From Verrucomicrobiaceae bacterium (GTDB lineage: Bacteria; Verrucomicrobiota; Verrucomicrobiia; Verrucomicrobiales; Akkermansiaceae): 64,000 nt of DNA. A program made the position numbers and the translations under genes. Position 1 is the first letter of the stretch. Each line of letters opens with the position of its first letter. Below, piece after piece: positions 44,980-53,870 of the stretch. The notes beneath the pieces were generated by a model, which saw only the letters and a program-made list of their open reading frames with translations, did not search any database and had not been told where the DNA came from. Location of the stretch: positions 1 to 64,000 of the forward strand of contig JAIXQS010000073.1 of the NCBI GenBank assembly GCA_027485615.1, read 5' to 3'.

Positions 44980-46494
44980 TCAGTGTGGATCGGAAAGGTT
45001 GGTGGCTGGCGTTTCGACGGATTTGGGACTGGAAACGGAAGGCAGCATTCGTGCCAGTGATGCGGTGGATGTGTAGAAGAACCCGATCGGGAATGGAAGC
45101 AGGAGGATCGCGGAAGACCAGCGTCCCTGCATCGCCGCCTCAATGACCACGAAAAGGAAAAAACAGCCGAATAGGAACTCAACGAACGGCGTAAGGGTTT
45201 TCATCGCCTTGTAGCTGCTCTTTTTCCAATCCGAATTTTTCAGCTCTACACCGTATTTCGGCGTTCGGATGAAGGCCGTCTGATGGTTGCAAAGCGCCTC
45301 GATCACGGCTTTCGCGTTGGTGATCGACATCCCGATGCCGAGTGCGAGAAGCAGAGGGAGGTAAGGGATTTCCTTCCACCATGTGTCAGGGCGGAGCGCC
45401 TTCTGTGATGTGAGATAGAACAGCAGCACCGAGACCGAGGCGAAGAAGAAGATGGGTATGTTGATGATGTAGTAGGTGAGCGCCCCGAAATCGGGATGGG
45501 CATGCTGGCTCGGGTAGATCAGGAAGCAGAGGCAGATCAGGAGCAGGTAGGCGAAGTTCGAGGTGAGGTGGGCGGTGGCCTCCATTTTCACGAACAGGGG
45601 CACTTTGCTCTTCCAGATGGCGGGCAGCACCTTTTTGCAAACCTGAATGGAACCCTTCGTCCAGCGGTGCTGCTGGCTCTTGAATCCGTCCATGTCCACG
45701 GGAAGTTCGGCGGGCGTTTCCACATCGTTGAGGAAAATGAAGCGCCACCCCTTCAGCTGAGCGCGATAGCTGAGATCCATGTCCTCGGTGAGGGTATCGT
45801 GCTCCCAGCCGCCGGCATCGGCGATGCAGGATTTCCTCCAGATGCCGGCTGTGCCGTTGAAGGTGAAGAAGCGTCCGGAACGGTTGCGTGCGGTCTGTTC
45901 GAGTTCAAGGTGCCCGTCGAGGAACATCGCCTGGATGCGGGTGAGGACGTTGTAGGTGCGGTTCAGGTGACCCCAGCGGGTCTGTATCATTCCAATCTTA
46001 TCATCTGAGAAATAATGGATCGTCTTCTTGAGGACATCGGCGTTCGGGACGAAATCGGCATCAAGAATGAAGAGATACTCACCCTTCGCATAAAGAGTGC
46101 CGTTTTCCAAGGCACCCGCCTTGTAGCCGGTGCGGTCCGTGCGATGGATGTGCTCGGCATCAAAGCCCTGCGCAACGAGGCGCGCGATCCCGGAGCGGCA
46201 GATTTCCACGGTGCCATCCGTGGAGTCGTCGAGAAGCTGGATCTGGATTTTGTCCTTGGGATAATCGATCTTGGCGACGGAATCCAAAAGGCGATCCACC
46301 ACGTGCATCTCATTGAAAACAGGGAGCTGGATGGTCACCAGCGGCAGTTCCTCGAATTCCCGCAACGGCACAGGCTTGTTGCGCGAGTGCTTCAGGTAGA
46401 GGAAAATGATCGTGAGGCGATGCGAGCCGTAACCGGCCAACCCGATCAAAACGGTAATGTAAGCGAAATACCAAATAGGTGATGTGATGTCCAT
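44980..46494 (-). CDS. family-2 glycosyltransferase, cellulose-synthase/mannan-synthase-like
   Basis: Membrane glycosyltransferase of about 504 residues. One N-terminal helix is followed by the GT-A domain: [42 protein letters not shown] (DxD), [10 protein letters not shown], and QQHRWTKG (QxxRW). Four or five C-terminal helices follow. This is the processive GT2 pattern of CesA/CslA proteins; beta-1,4-linked glucan or mannan is likely. No BcsB-type or other secretion partner is beside it. An L,D-transpeptidase follows in the same operon. Confidence 0.9.
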   Translation of the reverse strand: MDITSPIWYFAYITVLIGLAGYGSHRLTIIFLYLKHSRNKPVPLREFEELPLVTIQLPVFNEMHVVDRLLDSVAKIDYPKDKIQIQLLDDSTDGTVEICRSGIARLVAQGFDAEHIHRTDRTGYKAGALENGTLYAKGEYLFILDADFVPNADVLKKTIHYFSDDKIGMIQTRWGHLNRTYNVLTRIQAMFLDGHLELEQTARNRSGRFFTFNGTAGIWRKSCIADAGGWEHDTLTEDMDLSYRAQLKGWRFIFLNDVETPAELPVDMDGFKSQQHRWTKGSIQVCKKVLPAIWKSKVPLFVKMEATAHLTSNFAYLLLICLCFLIYPSQHAHPDFGALTYYIINIPIFFFASVSVLLFYLTSQKALRPDTWWKEIPYLPLLLALGIGMSITNAKAVIEALCNHQTAFIRTPKYGVELKNSDWKKSSYKAMKTLTPFVEFLFGCFFLFVVIEAAMQGRWSSAILLLPFPIGFFYTSTASLARMLPSVSSPKSVETPATNLSDPH

Positions 46495-47222
46495 TAGGCT
46501 TGTTGATATGGATTAAAAAGGCTGGTAACTGATTGCAGATTACGGAATGGGGAGCCTCAGATCGAGAAATGCGGGCTTTATTCGCCTGCGGCGCATGTCA
46601 ACGGAGCTGTAATACCTTGTCAAGCCTAGAAGTGGTTTCAAAAGTCTTACAAAGACCGTAATGCATGCGCTTTTTGGAAAAAACGCCTTAGGCCGAGGTC
46701 ATGCGCTTTACTTGGACAGCACCCGATCCAGGGACTCGTGCTTCTTCGGCGGGGTCAGCCCGAGCTTCACCTTCAACGGCCCGCAGATCGACGGGGATCG
46801 CGCCGGCATCAGCGCACAGGTCACCCCCGCTGTCCGAAGCCACGCATTCTAAGACGGCCATATCGGCAACTTGGACTCCGGCTACTGTCCCCGAATACAT
46901 AACGACGATTCACGGCGCACGTCACGCAGTGGCAAATTCACGGCTGATTCACCGATAAAAATGACCGGGAATGGGTGCGGCCAGTCTCAACTTTCTCAAG
47001 AAGTAGGATTGCACGGGATAGGATCAGTGCGGGTTCTGGCCGATAAGATCCTGTGACTGGGAGCTGATAGGAGTTACGTTTGCCTACAACCAGGCAACGA
47101 GTCCCCGTTAACAACGATGCCCTTATTGTTCCGGAAAATCATGGAACCGGAAAACTTTCGGGTTTCACCGCATGCCACCCGCAGCCATAGCCGTTTACCA
47201 ACGGTAGATTGGCAAGTAGATA
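46495..47222. other. 728-bp gap without a recognised gene
   Basis: No frame gives a recognisable protein. Fairly open frames near 46700-46960 on both strands (for example FFGGVSPSFTFNGPQIDGDR) could be remnants of a lost gene. The part next to the glycosyltransferase contains TTGACA-like boxes on the minus strand that may be its promoter. Confidence 0.4.
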
Positions 47223-47918
47223 TCACTTTTTGGTGAGCACGATGTCCTTGAATTGGACTTTCATCGGCGGGCCGGCATGCATCTGGAGCGCGATGACGCC
47301 GGTCTTGGGAGCCTCGGCGGTGTTGTCGGTGACATCGACGGTGAGGAGGCCGTTGATGTATTGCTTCACGTTCGCGCCTGCCGCGACGATCTTGAATTCG
47401 TTCCAGTCGTCTTTCCTGATGGCGGCCTGGATCTCCTTGCTGTCGCCGGTTTTTCCGGTGACCTCCAGCTTCGGCTTGGCGGGCGTGTCGCCCTGCGAGA
47501 TGAGGACCTGTTCGCCGCGCTGGGCGAGGATGCCGCGGCCCTTTTCCTCATAGAGGATGCCGCTATAGTTGTCGCCGTATTCGAAATCCGCCTGATATCC
47601 GCCCACGATGAACTTCTCCGCGTCGATCACCTTGCTGCGGTATTGGATGCCGCTGTTGGTGTATTTCTTGTCGTCGCCCGGCGTCATCCTGAACTTGAGC
47701 GTGAGGGTGAAATCGGAAGCCTCGCCGCCTTTCCAGATGATGAAGGTGTTATGGGGAACGGGGTTCTCGGGAGTGGATTTCCCGGTGAGGGCGCCGTCCT
47801 GGACGGACCAGAATTTCGCGTCGCCTTCCCAGCCGGTGAGGTCTTTGCCGTTGAAGAGCTGGGTTTCCTCCGCAGATGCGAGGGAGGCGAGAAGAGCGAG
47901 GGTCAGGATCGGTTTCAT
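47223..47918 (-). CDS. secreted DUF1080 (3-keto-disaccharide hydrolase-type) protein
   Basis: 231 residues. Signal MKPILTLALLASLASAEE. The DUF1080 jelly-roll domain starts LFNGKDLTGWEGDAKFWSV, then FTLTLKFRMTPGD, NSGIQYRSKVID, GGYQADFEYG, WNEFKIVAAGANVKQYINGLL and VQFKDIVLTK. Related domains cleave 3-keto-glucosides. Members are common in Verrucomicrobia and Planctomycetes. It stands alone, 40 bp after tyrS. Confidence 0.88.
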   Translation of the reverse strand: MKPILTLALLASLASAEETQLFNGKDLTGWEGDAKFWSVQDGALTGKSTPENPVPHNTFIIWKGGEASDFTLTLKFRMTPGDDKKYTNSGIQYRSKVIDAEKFIVGGYQADFEYGDNYSGILYEEKGRGILAQRGEQVLISQGDTPAKPKLEVTGKTGDSKEIQAAIRKDDWNEFKIVAAGANVKQYINGLLTVDVTDNTAEAPKTGVIALQMHAGPPMKVQFKDIVLTKK

Positions 47919-47959
47919 GGTTGCTGTTAAACGGTTAATAAACGGTTAAGGCGGGATTT

Positions 47960-49138
47960 TTATTTCAGGCGGACGGCGTGTTTCTTGGAAAGTTTCAGGA
48001 CATCGCCGGGCTGCGTGGCGACGGACGCGGCGGGATCGGTGAGTTTCTCGCCGTTGAGCTGGACGGAGCCGGATTGGATGAACTGCTTGCGAAGCTCGCC
48101 GTTCGATTTCTCGATGCCGAAGGCGGTGAGGAAGGCGTAGGCGGTGAGGCTGAGGACGGTGGAATCGGCAGGCACGCTAATTTCCGGGAGCTCAGCGGCG
48201 GTGAGGTCTTTCTTGGAGAAACGCGTGTCCCAATCCTCCCGCGCAGCCGTGCCCGCCTCCGCGCCGTGGTAGCGGGCGGTGAGTTTCTCCGCGAGGGACT
48301 TCTTAGAATCCATGGGATGCGAGGAGGGATCGCGTTTTTCCCCGAGGAGGAGCAGGTAGTAGCGATCCATGAGTTCGTCGGAGACGGACATGATCTTGCC
48401 GAACATTTCCTGCGGCGGCTCGGAGACGCCGATGTAGTTGCCGTAGGATTTCGACATCTTCTTCACCCCGTCGAGTCCCTCGAGGAGCGGCATGACCATG
48501 ACCACCTGCTGGGGCTGACCCTCGGCCTTCTGCATGTCGCGGCCGACGAGGATATTGAAAAGCTGGTCGGTGCCGCCGAGTTCGACATCGGCGCGGATCT
48601 CGACGGAATCCCAGCCCTGCATGACGGGATATTGGAGCTCGTGGAGGCGGACTTCCTGGCCGGAATCAAGGCGGTTGCGAAAGTCCTCGCGCTGGAGCAT
48701 CTGCTGGAGGGTGACGCGGGCGTTGAGCTTGAGGATTTCCTCGTAGCTCATTTTCCGGAACCAATCACCGTTGTAAACGATCTCGGTTTTCGAGCGATCG
48801 AGGATCTTGAAGGCTTGCTCGGTGTAGGTGGCGGCGTTCGACAAGACCTCATCGCGGGTGAGCGGCGGGCGGGTGACGGAGCGACCCGAGGGATCGCCGA
48901 TGGTGGCTGTAAAATCCCCGATGAGAAGGACAGCCTGGTGGCCGAGCATTTGGAACTGGCGGAGTTTCTCGATGACGACCGTGTGGCCGAAGTGAATGTC
49001 CGGCGCGGTGGGATCGACTCCGAGCTTGATGCGCAGCGGGCGACCGAGGCTCAGTTTCTCAAGGAGCTCCTTTTCGGAAAGGGTTTTCGCGGCGCCCGCC
49101 GTGAGTTGGCCGAGCTGTTGTTCCGGGGTGAGTGACAT
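47960..49138 (-). CDS. tyrS: tyrosyl-tRNA synthetase
   Basis: Charges tRNA-Tyr. About 392 residues. The class I signatures HFGH (HIGH form) and KKMSKSYGN are present, with an S4-type RNA-binding domain at the C-terminus (SGSVQLNGEKLTD). The ATG at 49138 starts the family sequence; the frame is open to 49177. Confidence 0.95.
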   Translation of the reverse strand: MSLTPEQQLGQLTAGAAKTLSEKELLEKLSLGRPLRIKLGVDPTAPDIHFGHTVVIEKLRQFQMLGHQAVLLIGDFTATIGDPSGRSVTRPPLTRDEVLSNAATYTEQAFKILDRSKTEIVYNGDWFRKMSYEEILKLNARVTLQQMLQREDFRNRLDSGQEVRLHELQYPVMQGWDSVEIRADVELGGTDQLFNILVGRDMQKAEGQPQQVVMVMPLLEGLDGVKKMSKSYGNYIGVSEPPQEMFGKIMSVSDELMDRYYLLLLGEKRDPSSHPMDSKKSLAEKLTARYHGAEAGTAAREDWDTRFSKKDLTAAELPEISVPADSTVLSLTAYAFLTAFGIEKSNGELRKQFIQSGSVQLNGEKLTDPAASVATQPGDVLKLSKKHAVRLK

Positions 49139-49180
49139 GCGTTCGGAGGGAATGCCGCAAGCAGGGTGACGGGTCAAGGA

Positions 49181-51583
49181 TCACTCCTCGTCTTCGCCGC
49201 TGCCCTGGACGCTTTCGATATCCTTCAGCTTGTCGATCGCGCGCAAGGCCAGATCTTTCACCTCTTCGTATTGCGAACTGTCGGCAAATTTCTGGATGAT
49301 GGCGTAAGACCACGCTGCGGGTTTCACGTTTACCAATCCAAGGATCAGCTTTTTTTGCTCTTCCTGTGTTTTCGCCTCCGCGCTGAGCAGAGTCCAATTT
49401 TCCTGAATCTGAGTCTCGCTCCTGGCGGTGTAATCGAAGGCGGAATTGAAGGCGCGGTTGCGGATTGTGAGATCCGTGGCCGTTTTCAGGAATCCGATCA
49501 GCGTGGTATAACCGCCCCGGTCACCCCATACGCCCAAGGCGACGATTGCGGCGACCTTATCCTCATTCTTGGCGCTATCGAGGTTCTTTTGCACCAATTC
49601 GAGGGCCTTATCCCCGCCGATGCGTCCGATCAGCCTAAGCATGGTGTGGCGCACCACATCGTTCGGAGCGGAGTCATACGCGGCGGAAATGGCAGTGGCC
49701 AAAGCGGGCTTGGATTGGCTTTTTTCGATGATTTGCGCAGCGTTACCCTCAGCCGCTGTAATGATGGTTGTTTCCTTGGAGGTTTTGATGATCTCGAGAA
49801 ACTCAGCGAAATGACTGTCTTCTGCCATGAAACGGGTGGCCTGGATGGCAGCTTCAGAGGCCTGAACATCTTTGGTGGAACGGGCGAATTTCATCAAGGT
49901 GCCGATGATGGCAGGGTTGTTTCTCTTGCGAAGGACATCCCGGATCAGGACAACCCTGATGTTGGGAACCATCTCCTGGGTGGTGGCGCATTCCACGATA
50001 CGCGCGTCCACATCCGTGCCGTCGGTCGATTTCGCGAGATAGAGTGCCATGTAGATCGCCGCGCGTTTATCGTTGGCGCCCACGTCGGTGGCGGTGCGGA
50101 GCAGGATATCCAGCCTGCGTTTGTCCACGGGAACTTCCTTGGCGTCAGGTTTCGCAACCTGTTCGATCATCTCGTTGTACAGCTTTGCTTCGGCGTTTTC
50201 CCCGCTTTTTTTCAGCAAAAAAACAGCCATGACTACGGCAAGAATGCCAAGAATGGCGGCGATGAGTGTCTTCACTCCGTTGGACAGGCCTTTCTTCCTA
50301 GGTGCTGCAACGACCGGGACGGCATCCGGAATCGAGCCGAGCTCAGAGGTGGGAATTGGACTCGGCGCAGGTTTTGCGATGGCTGCAAGCTTGGGCCTGG
50401 AAATGGGAATCGCTGCGGGGGGGGCGACCGGCGTCACCGCGCGCTGCAAGATGGTGGAGGCGGGTTTCACCACTTCAAGAGTCGGAATGGGCGGTTCGGC
50501 GGGCGCCTCCTCAGGTGTTGCCTGCACGTCTTCCTGAGCGGCGGACTGGAGAACCTGTCCCGTTATGTGGATGCTGGGTTTCGATCCGACGGGCGGTGCC
50601 AGGGGTTTCGGCATGGATGCCGTCTTGAGAGACTGGGTCGATGGCACCTCTGCGATGAGATCTGGAACAGGAGCCGAGCCAGGGATCACGAGGCGCGGTC
50701 GTTTGGGCTGTTCGGCCACCATCGCCGGCATCCCCGTGCTGAGAGGTGGTGAAGTTTGTTCGTCATTCTCGACAAACACACGCAAAGACTCACGGGCTGA
50801 TGCCGGTCGATCCGAGGGTTGGCGGTTTATATGCCACATGATCCAGTCGCAGGCCCACATCGGAATGCCTTCGCGGACTTCGTGGATGGGGGTGACGTGG
50901 TGCTGCAGATGCGCAGCCATGACGCCGGCAGCTGTATCGGAGTCGAAAGGATACGTTCCCGTTAGGGCGTAATAGTAAACGCAACCGACCGCATAGAGGT
51001 CGACCTTCAGATCAATGGGAACCCTCTCGAATTGCTCGGGCGCCATGAAATAGATGGATCCAAACACACCATCCGATTGGTCGATGGTCTGCAGGGAGGG
51101 CTGGGGGGAAAGCTTGGACAGTCCGAAATCGACGATTTTCACCTGGACTTTGCCGGACGGCAGCCACGTCAGCATGATGTTGCTGGGCTTCAGGTCACGG
51201 TGAACCATGTTGAGTTCCTGGGCGGCGATCAGCGCCTCCATGGTTTGCATCGCAAGCTGGCGGAAATCCGCCCATGTAAAGGAAGCTTTCATGATGGCAT
51301 CCTCGATTGTGTCGCCTGTAAGGAGTTCCATCACCACGAAAGGACCGTCGTCATCGCTGCCAACATCATACACTGTCACGATGTTCGGATGCTGCAGGGA
51401 AGCCAGGGCACCGGCCTCCTGGATGAGTTGGCGCGTTGCCTCCAGGGGGATCGTCGCATCGTCGGTGTTTGCGATGATTCGCTTGATCGCCACCTCGCGG
51501 TTCATGCGGACATCCTGGGCACGATAGACCGACCCGAGTCCGCCCTGTCCGATCTTAGCCTTGATTTCGTAGCGTTCTTCCAT
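49181..51583 (-). CDS. Ser/Thr protein kinase with membrane helix and helical repeat domain
   Basis: 800 residues. The kinase domain (about 1-265) has GQGGLGSVYRAQDV, AIKRI, VHRDLKPSNIML, DFGLSKLS and MAPEQFERV. A Pro/Ala-rich linker leads to a membrane helix (about 436-458, TLIAAILGILAVVMAVFLL). The outer part is about 330 residues of HEAT-like helical repeats. The kinase would be inside and the repeats outside. Hanks-type kinases with one membrane helix are often sensors; the outer ligand is unknown. A SurA-like gene follows, 39 bp upstream on the same strand. Confidence 0.9.
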   Translation of the reverse strand: MEERYEIKAKIGQGGLGSVYRAQDVRMNREVAIKRIIANTDDATIPLEATRQLIQEAGALASLQHPNIVTVYDVGSDDDGPFVVMELLTGDTIEDAIMKASFTWADFRQLAMQTMEALIAAQELNMVHRDLKPSNIMLTWLPSGKVQVKIVDFGLSKLSPQPSLQTIDQSDGVFGSIYFMAPEQFERVPIDLKVDLYAVGCVYYYALTGTYPFDSDTAAGVMAAHLQHHVTPIHEVREGIPMWACDWIMWHINRQPSDRPASARESLRVFVENDEQTSPPLSTGMPAMVAEQPKRPRLVIPGSAPVPDLIAEVPSTQSLKTASMPKPLAPPVGSKPSIHITGQVLQSAAQEDVQATPEEAPAEPPIPTLEVVKPASTILQRAVTPVAPPAAIPISRPKLAAIAKPAPSPIPTSELGSIPDAVPVVAAPRKKGLSNGVKTLIAAILGILAVVMAVFLLKKSGENAEAKLYNEMIEQVAKPDAKEVPVDKRRLDILLRTATDVGANDKRAAIYMALYLAKSTDGTDVDARIVECATTQEMVPNIRVVLIRDVLRKRNNPAIIGTLMKFARSTKDVQASEAAIQATRFMAEDSHFAEFLEIIKTSKETTIITAAEGNAAQIIEKSQSKPALATAISAAYDSAPNDVVRHTMLRLIGRIGGDKALELVQKNLDSAKNEDKVAAIVALGVWGDRGGYTTLIGFLKTATDLTIRNRAFNSAFDYTARSETQIQENWTLLSAEAKTQEEQKKLILGLVNVKPAAWSYAIIQKFADSSQYEEVKDLALRAIDKLKDIESVQGSGEDEE

Positions 51584-51622
51584 GCGTAGGGTCTTTGGCC
51601 TTTGTTTTGTTGCGGTAAACTT

Positions 51623-52612
51623 TCAGTTTTCGGATCTGACGATCATAGCCCGCTTGCGGCAAGACTCAATCCAACGATCATACTGCGCGGAGGTTTTCTT
51701 GCGGCGGACACGCTCCTCGATCATGGGGCGGACGGATGCCAGCCCGGGTTCGGGTCCCGGGGATTTGGCGGTGATCCATACGATCGTGAAACCGCGGGGA
51801 TCGAGCAGAGGGCCGATCGCATGGTTTTCAGGCGCGTCGAAAAGAATGGCTGAGAATTCCGGCGAAAGGTCGGTGCGAGGCAGGTTTTCCTGGAGCCCGC
51901 CCACATCGGCGAACGCATCCTTTGAGTAGGCCTTGGCAAGTTCCTCGAACGATTTGCCTTCCTTGGCCTGCTTCGCGACATCCTCGGCCAGGGCAAGCTG
52001 GGTTCCCGGGGTTGCCGCGGGGTTCTCCGGGTCGGTGGCGGGTATGAAAATTTTCCGGAAGGAGATTTTGTCCTTGGTGACATCACGCAGGGTGGATTTC
52101 ACCTCGTTGTATTCGTTCTGGATTTCGTTTGGCAGCGGTGGGGGGGCGTCGGAAAACTGCTGCGCACGCATGGCTTGGACGACCATCTTCTCGCGTGTCA
52201 TCTCGCGATAGCCATCCATCGTCATGCGGGACTTTTTCAGTTCCTCGCGGAAAAGCGCCTCGTTACCATTGTAAAGCTCATGGATCTGGCGCTTGACCTC
52301 CTCGTCGATGAGGTGCGGGCGGATGTTCGCGCCGATCTGCTTGAATTCGTCAAGGATGATTCGGCGGTCGATGAGTTCCTGGAGGATCTTTTCGCGAGCC
52401 TCAGCGAACTGTTTCTCAAACTCCACGCCGCGCCTGGGGAACTGGGTCACGAGCTGTGCGTAAAGCGGCGACAGCATGAAGGCCACCTCGTTCTTGGTGA
52501 TCACGCTGCCGTTCACCTTGGCGGCGATGCCGTTGACCTCGACGGCCTGCGAATAGGCTGGGAGCGCTCCCAGAACGAGGGGGGTGAGCAAGAAGGCCAG
52601 TTTGCGGATCAT
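51623..52612 (-). CDS. SurA-like periplasmic peptidyl-prolyl isomerase
   Basis: 329 residues. Signal MIRKLAFLLTPLVLGALPAY is followed by a SurA N-terminal chaperone domain (NGIAAKVNGSVITKNEV, LQELIDRRIILDEFKQIG) and one parvulin-type domain (KISFRKIFIPA, AKAYSKDAFADVGGLQENLP, GPLLDPRGFTIVWI). SurA helps outer-membrane protein folding. It is shorter than the E. coli protein, which has two parvulin domains. Confidence 0.87.
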   Translation of the reverse strand: MIRKLAFLLTPLVLGALPAYSQAVEVNGIAAKVNGSVITKNEVAFMLSPLYAQLVTQFPRRGVEFEKQFAEAREKILQELIDRRIILDEFKQIGANIRPHLIDEEVKRQIHELYNGNEALFREELKKSRMTMDGYREMTREKMVVQAMRAQQFSDAPPPLPNEIQNEYNEVKSTLRDVTKDKISFRKIFIPATDPENPAATPGTQLALAEDVAKQAKEGKSFEELAKAYSKDAFADVGGLQENLPRTDLSPEFSAILFDAPENHAIGPLLDPRGFTIVWITAKSPGPEPGLASVRPMIEERVRRKKTSAQYDRWIESCRKRAMIVRSEN

Positions 52613-52711
52613 TTCGGTTTTTGTGAGCTTTTTTGGGGAAATTGGACAAGCAGGTGATACGGGAGTTTTCCGCGTGCGGAGGAAGATTGCAAGCGGGGAA
52701 ACGAAACGCGC

Positions 52712-53590
52712 TTATCCGATCTGCCGCGCGGCTTGCAGGGTGTTTTTCATCAGCATGGCAATGGTCATGGGGCCTACCCCGCCGGGGACGGGCGTGATCG
52801 CGGAGCAGCGGGGCGCGACCTCCGGGTAATCGACATCGCCGGTGAGGCGATGGCCGGATTTTTTAGAGGGGTCGGGAACGCGGTTGATGCCGACGTCGAT
52901 GACTACCGCGCCGGGTTTCACCCAATCCGCCTTTACCATCTCCGGACGGCCCACGGCGGCGATGAGGATGTCGGCGCGGCGGCAGATGGCAGGCAGGTCT
53001 TTCGAACGCGAGTGGGCGATGGTAACGGTGGCGTTTGAGTTTTTCGCAACCAGCAGCATGGCCATGGGTTTACCGACGATCATGGAGCGCCCGATCACGA
53101 CAGCTTCCGCACCGTTCGTATCTATGCCGGAAATTTCCAGCAGTTTCATGCAACCGGCCGGGGTGCAGGGCACGAAACCGGTGGGATCTTCGAGGACAAG
53201 CTTGGCGACGTTCTCCGGGTGGAAACCGTCCACGTCTTTGCGCGGATCGATGGCGCGGATCACGGTCTCCTCGTCGATGTGCTTCGGCGGCGGCGATTGC
53301 ACGAGGATGCCGTGGACGGCGGGGTCGGCGTTGAGATTGGCGACCACCTTCAAGAGTTCCTCCTGGGTGGTTTCCGCAGGCAGCTCAATTTTCACCGAGT
53401 GAAAACCGAGATCCGCGCAGGTGCGGGCTTTTGATCCTACGTAAACGGCGGAGGCCGGATCATCGCCGACAAGGACGACGGCTAATCCGGGCGTGATTCC
53501 TTTCGCTTTCAGTTCGGCGGTTTCGGCGCGGCATTCTTCGAGGACGGAGGCGGCGACGGACTTGCCGTCGAGGATGCGGGGTTGGTTCAT
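52712..53590 (-). CDS. folD: methylenetetrahydrofolate dehydrogenase/cyclohydrolase
   Basis: Bifunctional one-carbon enzyme, 292 residues. [21 protein letters not shown] contains the catalytic Tyr and Lys, [10 protein letters not shown] (the QLPLP-type block) and [18 protein letters not shown] follow, and [14 protein letters not shown] and [15 protein letters not shown] end the family pattern. The ATG at 53590 fits; the frame is open to 53617. It is divergent from the riboswitch-controlled receptor. Confidence 0.95.
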   Translation of the reverse strand: MNQPRILDGKSVAASVLEECRAETAELKAKGITPGLAVVLVGDDPASAVYVGSKARTCADLGFHSVKIELPAETTQEELLKVVANLNADPAVHGILVQSPPPKHIDEETVIRAIDPRKDVDGFHPENVAKLVLEDPTGFVPCTPAGCMKLLEISGIDTNGAEAVVIGRSMIVGKPMAMLLVAKNSNATVTIAHSRSKDLPAICRRADILIAAVGRPEMVKADWVKPGAVVIDVGINRVPDPSKKSGHRLTGDVDYPEVAPRCSAITPVPGGVGPMTIAMLMKNTLQAARQIG

Positions 53591-53654
53591 GCGCGGGATG
53601 GTAGGAGGAAATTTCAAAACTCAAAATTCAAAGTACAAGGAAGATGTGTTGCCT

Positions 53655-53825
53655 GCGGTTCCAAGGCGGGGCTAGTCTTTGCGCGCCGTGAAAAACAAAG
53701 CGGCACCCTCCGGGAAGCCCTTCGCTAGGGCAGGGAATTGATGGGGAATCCGGTTAGAATCCGGAGCGGTACCGCCACTGTATGGTTTGCGAAAGCAAGC
53801 CGAGCCAGATCGCCAGCCCGGGGAG
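53655..53825 (+). promoter_or_regulatory. cobalamin riboswitch
   Basis: The leader of the TonB receptor has the conserved core GGGAATCCGGTTAGAATCC then GGAGCGGTACCGCCACTGTA around 53743-53783, containing the B12 box GCCACTG. A short arm (TTTGCGAAAGCAAG) and GAGCCAGATCGCC follow. The outer ends are approximate. Adenosylcobalamin binding should turn the receptor off. Confidence 0.88.
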
Positions 53826-53870
53826 TTGTCTAATAAGGCTGCGGAACTCAGCCCGACGGATACCAAAAAC

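Noticed and set aside
46661-47056. Small genes in the 728-bp gap
   Set aside because: Frames on both strands are of low complexity or lack any family motif; listed only as possible remnants.
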